The translations under genes and the position numbers were made by a program. A DNA stretch of 64,000 bases from Atopobium sp. ICM42b (GTDB taxonomy: Bacteria; Actinomycetota; Coriobacteriia; Coriobacteriales; Atopobiaceae): NCBI GenBank assembly GCA_000564995.1, contig JDFH01000014.1, forward strand, positions 62,001-126,000, in the 5' to 3' direction. Every line of letters begins with the position of its first letter. The first letter of the stretch is position 1. The notes beneath the pieces were generated by a model that saw only the letters and a program-made list of their open reading frames with translations, did no database searches and was not told the origin of the DNA. This document shows positions 23,210 through 31,237 of this stretch, one piece after another.

Positions 23210-24808
23210 TTAGCTGTCAGAACCTCTGCGGTTCTCGCCCTCAAGAGCACGGATTGGTCCGATGTCCTGAGTGGTCTCAAGAGCGCCCAGGTAGTTACCC
23301 TCTTCATCGCGAACAGCAAAGTAACGGACGTAGAGGAACTTATCTCTGACCTCAAACCAGAACTCGGAGGAGTCGCTACGACCGCTCCTGAACTCGGTGA
23401 GGATGCGACGAACAGCTTCCTGGCTCTTTGGTGGATGGCAGTCATATACGTCGCGGCCAAGGCAGCTCTTAGGACGAGGGAAAGCACGGGTGTCGCCGTG
23501 GCTGAAGTAACGTGTCTTGTCATCTGCATCAACAAAGGTAATGTCAAGCGGAATGGTTGCAAAGACAGCCTCAAGCTGCGGAATGGTGAACTCACCGGTA
23601 GAGAGCTTGACCTTACCGTCAGCAGAAATTGCTTCCTCTTCTGCTTCAGCGTTATTCTCGTCCATAGCGGCTGCGGCTTCCATCTCTTTAAGCTTGTCGT
23701 TTGCAAGCTCAAGAGGATCTGCGTGCCATGAAGGAGGATTGACGCCAAATGCGTGGCCAAACTCGTTCTCTTCAGCAGCAATCTGGGTCCACTGGGTAGC
23801 GGTTAGGTGCTCAAGGGAAAGTGGAATGAGGACGTTTTCTTCCTTGGATGCCATGGACTCAGCACCCTCAATAGCCTCATCCAGGTAGTCAGCAACGGCA
23901 GCCATAAGGCCTGCATCATACTGGCCGTATGCAGTCTCGAGCAGGGCCTCTGCGCCGTTAACAGCGTTTCTTACCTCGTCGTCCTTACCCCACATAACCT
24001 TTGAAGGACCAGTGATATCGTGGCGCTCAAGATGAGGGAAGAGCAGCTCTTCCTTGCGCTTGTAGTGAACAAAGACCTCGTCAAAGGCGTCCATATCAGC
24101 CTTTAGAATTGCTGCAACACCAGCGCACTCTTCGTTGCTGGAAGACTCGGTAAGCGTACGAGCACGCTTCACATCTGGAGCAACGCGGTCGTGGATAAAG
24201 GCAAGAATGCGGTCGTTCTCTTGGCGCATGGTCCAAACAGGATGGCCAGGAGTCTCTTCAACAGCGCCTGTTGGTGCGCAAGAAACCTTGCCTTCAAAGA
24301 GAGCGGCATGAACGTCACAGAGCTTGAGGACCTTCTCCATAGGAACGCCGCCAGCAATAAGCTCCTGCTCAGCGTTAGAGATCTCTGAGCCAGAGACGTC
24401 CTTGAAGTTACGGGTAAAGTCCTCGCGAACAGCCTCGACGTCCTCACCGTCGTTGAGGCGCTCAAGGTACTGGGCGATAAGAGCTTTGCGCTCCTCGGGG
24501 GTCTGAGCAATAGGTGCGTCCTCTGCCTCTGCCTCTGCGGGTTTCTCGTCAGCTGGGGTTTCTGCTGCTGTAGGCTCCTTATCACCAAGAATGGTAAAGC
24601 CGTGAGAGCGGAAGATTGCTTTGAGCTCCTCAAGGTCTACGCCTTTGTGGTCGCAACCTTTAGGGATGGTCATAAAGCGTCCCATGGTCTGAAGACGGCC
24701 TGGCTCGGTAATCTCGGCAAAGCCATTTTCTGCCATGAGGCCTTTAATAACGGGATACTTAGTGCAAATCTCATAAACGGATTTGCTTAAATCAAGAACC
24801 TGTGCCAT
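23210..24808 (-). CDS. DUF438 protein with DUF1858, hemerythrin-like and PAS domains
   Basis: A 532-residue multidomain protein. The order is an N-terminal DUF1858 (VLDLSKSVYEICTKYPVIKGLMAENGF), an acidic linker, DUF438 (RKALIAQYLERLNDGEDVEAV...ELIAGGVP), a hemerythrin-like four-helix bundle and a PAS domain. The bundle has metal-ligand His/Glu in HPVWTMRQENDRILAFIHD, VHYKRKEELLFPHLERH and EENVLIPLSLEHL. The PAS domain spans ITFVDADDKTRYFSHGD...FLYVRYFAVRDEEGNYLGALETTQDI. Relatives are thought to sense oxygen or nitric oxide, or to handle iron. There is no output kinase or DNA-binding domain, so it may act through a partner. A palindrome overlaps its probable promoter, and an MFS gene follows. 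Confidence 0.88.
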   Translation of the reverse strand: MAQVLDLSKSVYEICTKYPVIKGLMAENGFAEITEPGRLQTMGRFMTIPKGCDHKGVDLEELKAIFRSHGFTILGDKEPTAAETPADEKPAEAEAEDAPIAQTPEERKALIAQYLERLNDGEDVEAVREDFTRNFKDVSGSEISNAEQELIAGGVPMEKVLKLCDVHAALFEGKVSCAPTGAVEETPGHPVWTMRQENDRILAFIHDRVAPDVKRARTLTESSSNEECAGVAAILKADMDAFDEVFVHYKRKEELLFPHLERHDITGPSKVMWGKDDEVRNAVNGAEALLETAYGQYDAGLMAAVADYLDEAIEGAESMASKEENVLIPLSLEHLTATQWTQIAAEENEFGHAFGVNPPSWHADPLELANDKLKEMEAAAAMDENNAEAEEEAISADGKVKLSTGEFTIPQLEAVFATIPLDITFVDADDKTRYFSHGDTRAFPRPKSCLGRDVYDCHPPKSQEAVRRILTEFRSGRSDSSEFWFEVRDKFLYVRYFAVRDEEGNYLGALETTQDIGPIRALEGENRRGSDS

Positions 24809-24839
24809 ACGGGCTCCTCTCGGATGGGTTTAGAAAGTC

Positions 24840-24867
24840 CACTTTGGCTTACTTTATACCCAAAGTG
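24840..24867 (-). promoter_or_regulatory. Inverted repeat around the DUF438 -10 box (candidate operator)
   Basis: CACTTTGG (24840-24847) and CCAAAGTG (24860-24867) form 8-bp arms around a 12-base centre that reads TATAAA on the minus strand (24858-24853), in -10 position for the DUF438 gene starting at 24808. A regulator bound here would cover the promoter. The -35 is weak, and the arms match no regulator site I can name. Confidence 0.55.
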
Positions 24868-24915
24868 TGACAGGAGTTCCATATGGCTTTTGTTGTGGTT
24901 ACAACAAAACAGAAA

Positions 24916-26091
24916 TTATTCTTTACTCTTTAAGGTAAAAGACAGAAGAACCGGGTTGTGGTCTGAGTAAGCAAATTGCGTGTCAATGTTTCTGGCGGTT
25001 GCAACAACGTTATCCGAGACAATCCAGCCATCAACTGTGGTGGTGTACGTCTTGTCCTTCTCGTATGGGATGTCATCTCCACGGCAGGTAGGAACGTTGG
25101 TAAGGTTGTCTGGAGCTACAACGCTAAAGCCTTCTGGCAAATCAGAATCTTTGAGTTCTGCTACCCAGTCTGGTACCTGCTGAACAGAAGGGTAGAGTGT
25201 AAGCGAGCCCAAAATGGCATGATTCCAGTCGCCACCCGCAATAACGTAATTGCCCTTAGCGCGCTCCTCAGACATTATTTTGGTTAGAAGTGCAAGCTGC
25301 TGCGCGCGACTGGTGCCACCTTTGTCGTAGGCAGACATGTGGCTGTTAATAAGTACCAGCTCATGACCATCGCTGGTAGGATAGCGTGTAATCATAAAGC
25401 AACGGTCTAGGTCAAAGAATTTTGTTGGGAACGACTCGTCAATGGGGTAGGTACGACGAGTTGCGCTTGAAGCAAGTACGTTTGAAAGCGTCAGAATTCC
25501 AGAGTTAGAGGTTCCGTGGAACTCCGTAAGTGGATAGGCGAGAAACGCGGTGTGGAAGTTCTGCGCAAAATATGATGCGTAGGATCCAAAGCGGCTCTCT
25601 GCTTCAGAAACTTGATTCACATGCCAGCTTCTGTCAGATGAAGTATCAATCTCTTGGAAAAGAATAAAGTCAGGGGCTGTACCACCATTCAGAGAAGAAA
25701 CGGTGTTCAGGGCACCGTTTGTGGTGTAAAGAACGGAGTTTCTGCTGACAGCACGGCCGTGAGTTCCCACGGTGCGTGTGCCATCCTGCATGATGCCTTC
25801 ATCCATAAAAAAGGTGTAATCAGGGGTGTAAGCACCAAAGCCAATGTTGTAGGTCGAAGCTGTGTAGGTTTGGCCTACCTGTACAGTTGTAGCCTCAGGA
25901 GAAGCACCTTGATTGGATACGGGAGTATTGTCAGGAATGCGATAGTAATTAAGCTGCAGGTAGAGGGCATATCCACCAAGAACCAGTAAAGCTAGAACAA
26001 AAAGCCCACCTACAAATTTGAAAAGTGGTGCAAGAACCCTTTTTAGAAGGCCAATAATAAACTTAAGGCCAAGAGACAAAACTCTTTTCAT
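24916..26091 (-). CDS. Membrane-anchored endonuclease/exonuclease/phosphatase family protein
   Basis: A 391-residue protein. After a short basic N-terminus, a hydrophobic segment (LFKFVGGLFVLALLVLGGYALYLQL, about 23-47) anchors it or acts as a signal. The EEP (DNase I-like) fold follows, with TYNIGFG, DFILFQEID (metal Glu), LINSHMSAYDKGG, VIAGGDWNHAILG and the terminal YSDHNPVLLSF, i.e. the catalytic Glu, Asp/Asn and Asp-His dyad. Members hydrolyse phosphodiesters in nucleic acids, inositol phosphates or sphingomyelin, and the substrate here is unknown. An extracytoplasmic location is inferred from the N-terminus. It is divergent from the aminotransferase gene. Confidence 0.87.
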   Translation of the reverse strand: MKRVLSLGLKFIIGLLKRVLAPLFKFVGGLFVLALLVLGGYALYLQLNYYRIPDNTPVSNQGASPEATTVQVGQTYTASTYNIGFGAYTPDYTFFMDEGIMQDGTRTVGTHGRAVSRNSVLYTTNGALNTVSSLNGGTAPDFILFQEIDTSSDRSWHVNQVSEAESRFGSYASYFAQNFHTAFLAYPLTEFHGTSNSGILTLSNVLASSATRRTYPIDESFPTKFFDLDRCFMITRYPTSDGHELVLINSHMSAYDKGGTSRAQQLALLTKIMSEERAKGNYVIAGGDWNHAILGSLTLYPSVQQVPDWVAELKDSDLPEGFSVVAPDNLTNVPTCRGDDIPYEKDKTYTTTVDGWIVSDNVVATARNIDTQFAYSDHNPVLLSFTLKSKE

Positions 26092-26168
26092 GCGAACCTC
26101 GTATCAATCAAGTGTCGTATGATTTAAATGATAACTATTATGGATTGAAATTACTTTGAGGAGTTTGT

Positions 26169-27320
26169 ATGTCGCTATCAAGAAATACAACACTAGAGCT
26201 TTTCAAACCCTCTGGTATCAGGCGTTTCTCGGCACTTGCTGCTGCAACACCAGGATGTATTTCTTTAACTATTGGAGAGCCGGGAGAAGACACTCCAGCT
26301 CCTATTTGCAACTTAGTAGACAGAGAACTTGCAGCTGGAAACACGCATTATCCACCCAACGTTGGTACTCTTGAACTTAGGGAGGCCATTGCTGCCTGGG
26401 AGTCTGCTCGTGGTATGAAGGTAGGCCCAGACGGCATTGTAGTTACCGTGGGAGCTGCGGAAGCCATTTCTGCAACTATGCTGACCCTTATGAATCCAGG
26501 CGATGAAGTTATCATTCCTGAACCAGCGTATCTGGTATACAAAACACTCTGCCAGCTTAATCGTGGTGTAGTCGTGCCGCTTGATACCAGCACCAATCAT
26601 TTCCAGATTGATGCTGAGCAGCTTAAATCAAAGATTTCAGAGAAGACAAAGCTTATTGTGCTGACGTCTCCCAACAATCCTACGGGATGTGTTTATACAA
26701 AAGAGTCGCTTGATGCGGTAGCTAATCTTGCGCGTGAACACGGCTTTTATGTGATGTGTGATGACGTTTATAGAGAGCTTGCCTATGTTGAGGACGTCCC
26801 ACGTTTTGTTGAGCTCTACCCAGATTTGTCTGATCGCTGCATTGTGACAAATAGTTTCTCCAAACCATGGGCAATGACGGGCTGGAGACTTGGCTGGGTT
26901 GCCACTTCTGACGAGCTTGCGACAGATATTGGAAAGGTTCACGCCCAGCTGGTGTCTTCTGTTCCTTCATTTTTGCAGCCAGCTGCTCTCTATGCACTTT
27001 CTTATGATGTCACGCCTATGCGCACAAACTATCAAAAGCGCAGGCAGATTGTACTTTCTGCGCTTCAAGATATGAAACTTCCTGTTGAAGAGCCAGAAGG
27101 TGCCTTCTACGCATTCCCATCAATCAAGGAATTTGCCCTTGATTCTGAGCCGTTTTGTGAGCGAGCAATCAAGGAGTTTGGTATAGCACTGGTACCTGGT
27201 GTTTTCTTCGGCGCCGAGGGCTATGTACGTATCAGTTATGCTGCTTCTGACAAGAATCTGACAGAAGGCCTTTCTCGCCTTAAGACTTTTGTTAATACTT
27301 TGCGAGAAGAACAAAACTAG
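26169..27320 (+). CDS. Pyridoxal phosphate aminotransferase class I/II
   Basis: A 383-residue fold-type I aminotransferase. Visible are the N-terminal SLTIGEPGEDTP, the substrate/PLP loop VTVGAAEAISATML, SPNNPTG (the Asn stacking on PLP), DDVYREL, and NSFSKPWAMTGWRLGW, whose Lys forms the Schiff base. The aspartate/aromatic aminotransferase group fits best. Its location just before the lysine-riboswitch operon raises the possibility that it supplies the N-succinyl/acetyl-LL-DAP aminotransferase step, which is otherwise missing from the operon. That remains inference. The start follows TTTGAGGAG. The gene has its own upstream region, divergent from the EEP gene. Confidence 0.88.
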   Translation: MSLSRNTTLELFKPSGIRRFSALAAATPGCISLTIGEPGEDTPAPICNLVDRELAAGNTHYPPNVGTLELREAIAAWESARGMKVGPDGIVVTVGAAEAISATMLTLMNPGDEVIIPEPAYLVYKTLCQLNRGVVVPLDTSTNHFQIDAEQLKSKISEKTKLIVLTSPNNPTGCVYTKESLDAVANLAREHGFYVMCDDVYRELAYVEDVPRFVELYPDLSDRCIVTNSFSKPWAMTGWRLGWVATSDELATDIGKVHAQLVSSVPSFLQPAALYALSYDVTPMRTNYQKRRQIVLSALQDMKLPVEEPEGAFYAFPSIKEFALDSEPFCERAIKEFGIALVPGVFFGAEGYVRISYAASDKNLTEGLSRLKTFVNTLREEQN

Positions 27321-27355
27321 CCCAAATACAGAGCTTTCTGTGGTAGGGTTTTACT

Positions 27356-27516
27356 GTCAATAGAGGAGCGAGCACGATGGGTTCTGGGTTAGTCGGCAGG
27401 CAGTGACCCCAGAAGGAGGCGAGGTTCGCCGAACTTGGCAATCAGGCGTGGTTGTCAGGTGGGCTTGTATGAAATACATGCAAGACTGTCCGAGATTTCG
27501 GGGGTGCTACTTTGAC
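27356..27516 (+). ncRNA. Lysine riboswitch aptamer (L box)
   Basis: The leader of lysA shows the L-box core: AGAGGAGCG near the 5' end, then GGAGGCG-aggt-TCGCCGAA, then CTGTCC followed by GGGGGTGCTAC. The closing P1 helix can be drawn as GTCAATAG (27356-27363) against CTACTTTGAC (27507-27516) with a two-base bulge. It precedes a lysine/DAP operon, exactly where this riboswitch is found. Lysine binding should switch the operon off. The identification is from conserved sequence and context. Confidence 0.9.
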
Positions 27517-27524
27517 GGTGTATT

Positions 27525-27547
27525 GCGCCCCCAATTTGAGGGGGAGC
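27525..27547 (+). promoter_or_regulatory. Riboswitch expression platform: hairpin masking the lysA ribosome site
   Basis: CCCCC (27528-27532) pairs with GGGGG (27540-27544), with two more pairs outside a mismatch (GC 27525-27526 / GC 27546-27547). The right arm is the Shine-Dalgarno of lysA, whose TTG starts at 27549. The left arm GCGCCCCC can alternatively pair with GGGGGTGC at the 3' edge of the aptamer. This suggests translational control by sequestration rather than a transcription terminator, since no U run follows. Confidence 0.75.
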
Positions 27548-27548
27548 T

Positions 27549-28853
27549 TTGAGTAAGAAACCGTTTGTTTCTGTAGATGCCCTAGAGGCAATCACTAAGA
27601 CGTATCCAACGCCATTTCACCTGTATAACAAGGAAGAGATTGTTCGCCGAGCAAAGCTTTTACAAGAGGCTTTTAGCTGGAACGCTGGATTTAAAGAGTA
27701 CTTTGCGGTGAAGGCTACGCCAAATCCATACATTGTGAAGTTGCTTGCAGAGCTTGGTTGTGGCTGTGACTGTGCAAATGCCACAGAGCTCACCCTAGCA
27801 AAAGCCTGTGGAGTTACCGGCCAAAACATTATGCTCTCGTCAAATGACACTACGGTGCTTGACTTTGCTCGTGCTCATGAGCTGGGAGCTATTATTAACT
27901 TAGACGCTGGCGGCGACATGCTTGCAACGCTTGAAGAAGCGGTGGGAAGCAACATGCCGCAGGTCATGTGCGCACGCCTTAATCCTGGTGGTGTGTTTGA
28001 GTCGCAAAACGGCATTATTGGAAATCCCGATGATGCTAAGTTTGGAATGACAGAAGAGCAGCTATTCCAGACGTTCGCGTATCTTAAAACCAAAGGCGTG
28101 ACTGAGTTTGGCCTCCATGCCTTCCTAGCTAGTAACGCTCAAGAGGAAGATTACTATCCAAACCTTGCGCGCGTCCTTTTTGAGCTTGCCGTTAAGCTGC
28201 ACAGAGAGCTTGATACTCATATTGGATTTATCGATCTTTCTGGTGGCATTGGTGTGGCGTATGAGCCAGATCAGGTTGAGCCTGACGTCTTGGCCATTGG
28301 TCAGGGTGTAAAGCGTGCCTTTGAAGAGGTCTTAGTTCCTGCTGGTATGGGAGACGTTGCCATTTACACCGAGCTTGGACGCTGGCTTTTGGGTCCTGCT
28401 GGCGCACTTGTTACTCGCGTCTTGCACCAGAAAGAGACGTATCGTCACTACCTTGGTGTAGACGCTTGCGCGGCAAACCTTATGCGACCCGCAATCTATG
28501 ACGCCTACCACCACATCACCGTTATGGGTAAAGAGGATGTTCCCGCAACACATACGTACAACGTTGTAGGCGGACTTTGCGAGAATAACGATCAGTTTGC
28601 AAAGAACCGCCAGCTCCCAGAGGTGTCCGTGGGTGACCTTTTGTTCATCCACGATACGGGCGCTCATGGTTTCTCGATGGGCTATAACTACAATGGCCGT
28701 CTGCGCTCCGCTGAGCTGCTGCTTCTAGAAGACGGATCCGTGCAGCTTATTCGCCGCGCTGAGACAGAAGCCGATTACTTTGCAACGCTTGCATTTGATG
28801 GCTCCGATTTTTCTGATCTTGCACAACAAACAACTACAAACACCACACATTAG
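27549..28853 (+). CDS. lysA: Diaminopimelate decarboxylase
   Basis: A 434-residue fold-type III PLP decarboxylase that makes L-lysine from meso-DAP. The Schiff-base Lys lies in EYFAVKATPNPYIV. FIDLSGGIG and the C-terminal HDTGAHGFSMGYNYNGRLRSAELLL (active-site Cys replaced by the CEN and Y regions of this family) are visible, as is the glycine-rich phosphate loop. Translation begins at TTG, and its ribosome site is buried in the riboswitch hairpin, so expression should fall when lysine is abundant. It is the first gene of lysA-dapA-dapB-dapH, 15 bases ahead of dapA. The GGCGAGAA motif forms part of the lysA-dapA gap. Confidence 0.94.
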   Translation: MSKKPFVSVDALEAITKTYPTPFHLYNKEEIVRRAKLLQEAFSWNAGFKEYFAVKATPNPYIVKLLAELGCGCDCANATELTLAKACGVTGQNIMLSSNDTTVLDFARAHELGAIINLDAGGDMLATLEEAVGSNMPQVMCARLNPGGVFESQNGIIGNPDDAKFGMTEEQLFQTFAYLKTKGVTEFGLHAFLASNAQEEDYYPNLARVLFELAVKLHRELDTHIGFIDLSGGIGVAYEPDQVEPDVLAIGQGVKRAFEEVLVPAGMGDVAIYTELGRWLLGPAGALVTRVLHQKETYRHYLGVDACAANLMRPAIYDAYHHITVMGKEDVPATHTYNVVGGLCENNDQFAKNRQLPEVSVGDLLFIHDTGAHGFSMGYNYNGRLRSAELLLLEDGSVQLIRRAETEADYFATLAFDGSDFSDLAQQTTTNTTH

Positions 28854-28868
28854 AGGGCGAGAAAAACT

Positions 28869-29762
28869 ATGGACATGAAAAATTTGACTGGTGCAATCAC
28901 CGCTTTAGTAACCCCATTTGATGCTCAGGGAAATGTTGACTTCGAGGCACTTGAGCGCTTTGTAGACTTCCAGATTGAGCAGGGAATTGACGGCATTCTC
29001 GCTCTTGGTACCACTGGCGAGTCCTCAACCATGACAGATGAGGAGGACATCGAGGTAGTTAAGGCAATCCTTGCCAGAGCTCAGGGCAAAGTTCCTGTTA
29101 TTGGCGGTGCTGGCTCCAACTCTTCTGCTGAGTCTTTGCGCAAAGCAGAGGCTCTAGAGAAGGCGGGTGTTGATGGTCTGCTTCTGATTACTCCTTACTA
29201 CAACAAGAGTAACGAAGAGGGCATCTACCAGCACTTCTCGTATGTACTCGACCGCGTTGATGTTCCTTGTATTTTGTATAACATTCCTGGTAGAACGGGC
29301 TGCTCAATTTCTGAGCGCAATGTTCAGAGGCTTGCGGCACATCCAAATGCATGGGGCATTAAAGAGGCTTCTGGAGATATTTCATACGCAACAAAGGTTG
29401 CTCGTTATCTGAGCGATGATTTTACTATGTGGTCTGGAAATGACGACATGATTGTGCCGCTGCTTTCTCTTGGCGCTTCTGGTGTTATTTCTGTTTGGTC
29501 TAACCTTGATCCAAAGATGGTTCATGACCTGGTTACTGCGTGGCACCGCGGAGAGGTCTCTCTTGCCCGTGAGCTTCAGCTTCAGTATCTTGACCTGGTT
29601 CACGCCCTCTTCTGCGAGGTTAATCCAATTCCTGTTAAGGCCGCTCTGGCTCGTATGGGACTTATGGAAGAAAATTATCGTCTACCTTTGTGGAAGATGA
29701 CTGATGAGCACGCCGAGGTGCTTGAAAACGCTATGAGAAAGGCTGGTCTTCTTGATGCCTAG
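28869..29762 (+). CDS. dapA: 4-hydroxy-tetrahydrodipicolinate synthase
   Basis: A 297-residue class I aldolase condensing pyruvate with aspartate semialdehyde at the entry to the lysine/DAP branch. Motifs are TALVTPF, GTTGESSTMT (substrate loop), YYNKSNEEG, ILYNIPGRTGCSI (catalytic Tyr) and WGIKEASGD (Schiff-base Lys). All active-site residues appear intact. It is co-transcribed with lysA upstream. The dapB start overlaps its last codons, which suggests translational coupling. Its substrate is made by LysC and Asd, encoded at the far end of this window. Confidence 0.97.
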   Translation: MDMKNLTGAITALVTPFDAQGNVDFEALERFVDFQIEQGIDGILALGTTGESSTMTDEEDIEVVKAILARAQGKVPVIGGAGSNSSAESLRKAEALEKAGVDGLLLITPYYNKSNEEGIYQHFSYVLDRVDVPCILYNIPGRTGCSISERNVQRLAAHPNAWGIKEASGDISYATKVARYLSDDFTMWSGNDDMIVPLLSLGASGVISVWSNLDPKMVHDLVTAWHRGEVSLARELQLQYLDLVHALFCEVNPIPVKAALARMGLMEENYRLPLWKMTDEHAEVLENAMRKAGLLDA

Positions 29763-30471
29763 TGCAGTAGTAATTGGTACCGGCAAGATGGGAAAGCTCA
29801 TTGAGCAAACCCTGATTGCTCACGGCTTTGAGGTACTTGGTGCGTTTGGTCACGAGAATATCAATCAGCTAAGCTCCGTTGCACAGACGCCTGATGTGGT
29901 TGTGGATTTCTCTGGCGTTGCTGCTTTTGAGGCTGTTGTCGGCTTTGTGCGTGAGCGCGGGTGCGCACTTGTTTCTGGTACCACGGGTTTCTCGCCAGAG
30001 CAGCTTTCAGAGTTGAAGCAGCTGGGGGAGAGCGTGCCGGTGATTCACGCGGCAAACTATTCGGTGGGCGTTGCCGTGTTGAGACGCGCGGTAGCTATGG
30101 CTGCTGAGGCGCTTGATGGCTGGGATACCGAGATTGTGGAGACGCACCACAACCAGAAGGTTGACGCTCCATCTGGTACAGCAAAGCTGCTGCTTGCTGC
30201 TATTGATCCAGAGGGAACTCGCCCGGTTGTTTCTGGTCGCGAGGGTTTCTGTGGAGCTCGCACCAAAGATGAGATTGGCGTGTTTGCACTCAGAGGCGGC
30301 ACGGTGGCTGGCACTCATGAGGTGCATTTCTTTGGACAGGATGAGGAAGTATGTCTGACTCATCGTGCAACGTCTCGTCAGATTTTTGTGAACGGTGCCG
30401 TTGCGTGCGCTGAAAAATTGCTTACAAAAGCTCCAGGTTTCTATACCTTTGAAGAGTTGATTTTTGGATAA
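29755..30471 (+). CDS. dapB: 4-hydroxy-tetrahydrodipicolinate reductase
   Basis: A 238-residue NAD(P)H-dependent reductase forming tetrahydrodipicolinate. The N-terminal dinucleotide site is VVIGTGKMGKLIEQ, and the catalytic/substrate region ETHHNQKVDAPSGTAKLL is complete. SGTTGFSPEQ is also typical. ATG 29755 overlaps the 3' end of dapA by 8 bases; a TTG one codon upstream is possible. The N-terminal glycine motif is GTGKMG rather than the usual GxxGRMG. The protein is slightly shorter than E. coli DapB, as is common in Gram-positive relatives. Confidence 0.96.
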   Translation: MPSAVVIGTGKMGKLIEQTLIAHGFEVLGAFGHENINQLSSVAQTPDVVVDFSGVAAFEAVVGFVRERGCALVSGTTGFSPEQLSELKQLGESVPVIHAANYSVGVAVLRRAVAMAAEALDGWDTEIVETHHNQKVDAPSGTAKLLLAAIDPEGTRPVVSGREGFCGARTKDEIGVFALRGGTVAGTHEVHFFGQDEEVCLTHRATSRQIFVNGAVACAEKLLTKAPGFYTFEELIFG

Positions 30472-30525
30472 CCGCATGTGCTGGCTTATATAGGTCAGCA
30501 TCTGTTTGATTGAGAAAGGACGTGC

Positions 30526-31227
30526 ATGGACGCCCAGGAAATTATTAATTACATTGCTACTTCAGAGAAGAAAACTCCCGTTAAGCTCTACGTCAAAGAG
30601 CGTGAGGGCGCTTCTGTGTCGTATGGCTCTTCTCGCGTGTATGGTGAGGGCAACTCAAAGGTAGTCTTTGGCGATTGGTCCGAGCTCAAGAGTGTTGTTG
30701 AGCAGAATGCAGACGCATTTGAGTATTTTGATATCGAGAATGACCGTCGTAACTCAGGTGTTCCTCTGCTGAATATGAAGGACGTAAACGCACGTATTGA
30801 GCCAGGTGCACTGATTCGTGAGCGCGTTGAGATTGGTAACAATGCCGTCATTATGATGGGTGCTGTTATTAATATTGGTGCTGTTATTGGTGAGGGCACC
30901 ATGATTGACATGGGCGCTGTTCTGGGTGGACGTGCAACCGTTGGTAAGAACTGCCACATTGGTGCCGGCACTGTTCTTGCTGGTGTTGTTGAGCCTGCAT
31001 CTGCTACGCCAGTTATTGTTGAGGATAACGTCCTTATTGGCGCAAATGCCGTGGTTATCGAGGGCATTCGCGTTGGAGAGGGCGCTGTTGTCGCAGCAGG
31101 TGCTGTGGTAGTTGAGGACGTTCCAGCAAACGCTGTGGTAGCGGGATGTCCTGCACGTGTGATAAAAATGAAGGACCAGAAAACAGAGGGCAAGACAGCT
31201 TTGGTTGACGCTCTCCGCACGTTGTAA
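30526..31227 (+). CDS. dapH: Tetrahydrodipicolinate N-acetyltransferase
   Basis: A 233-residue hexapeptide-repeat acetyltransferase, giving N-acetyl-L-2-amino-6-oxopimelate from tetrahydrodipicolinate and acetyl-CoA. The N-terminal ~75 residues are the DapH-specific domain ([21 protein letters not shown]). A left-handed beta-helix follows, with repeats such as [35 protein letters not shown] and [14 protein letters not shown]. Its presence shows the acetylase branch of DAP synthesis, as in Bacillus, rather than the succinylase or dehydrogenase routes. It ends the operon 10 bases before tgt. The deacetylase (dapL-type) is not in this window. Confidence 0.93.
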   Translation: MDAQEIINYIATSEKKTPVKLYVKEREGASVSYGSSRVYGEGNSKVVFGDWSELKSVVEQNADAFEYFDIENDRRNSGVPLLNMKDVNARIEPGALIRERVEIGNNAVIMMGAVINIGAVIGEGTMIDMGAVLGGRATVGKNCHIGAGTVLAGVVEPASATPVIVEDNVLIGANAVVIEGIRVGEGAVVAAGAVVVEDVPANAVVAGCPARVIKMKDQKTEGKTALVDALRTL

Positions 31228-31237
31228 TCGAGGTTAC

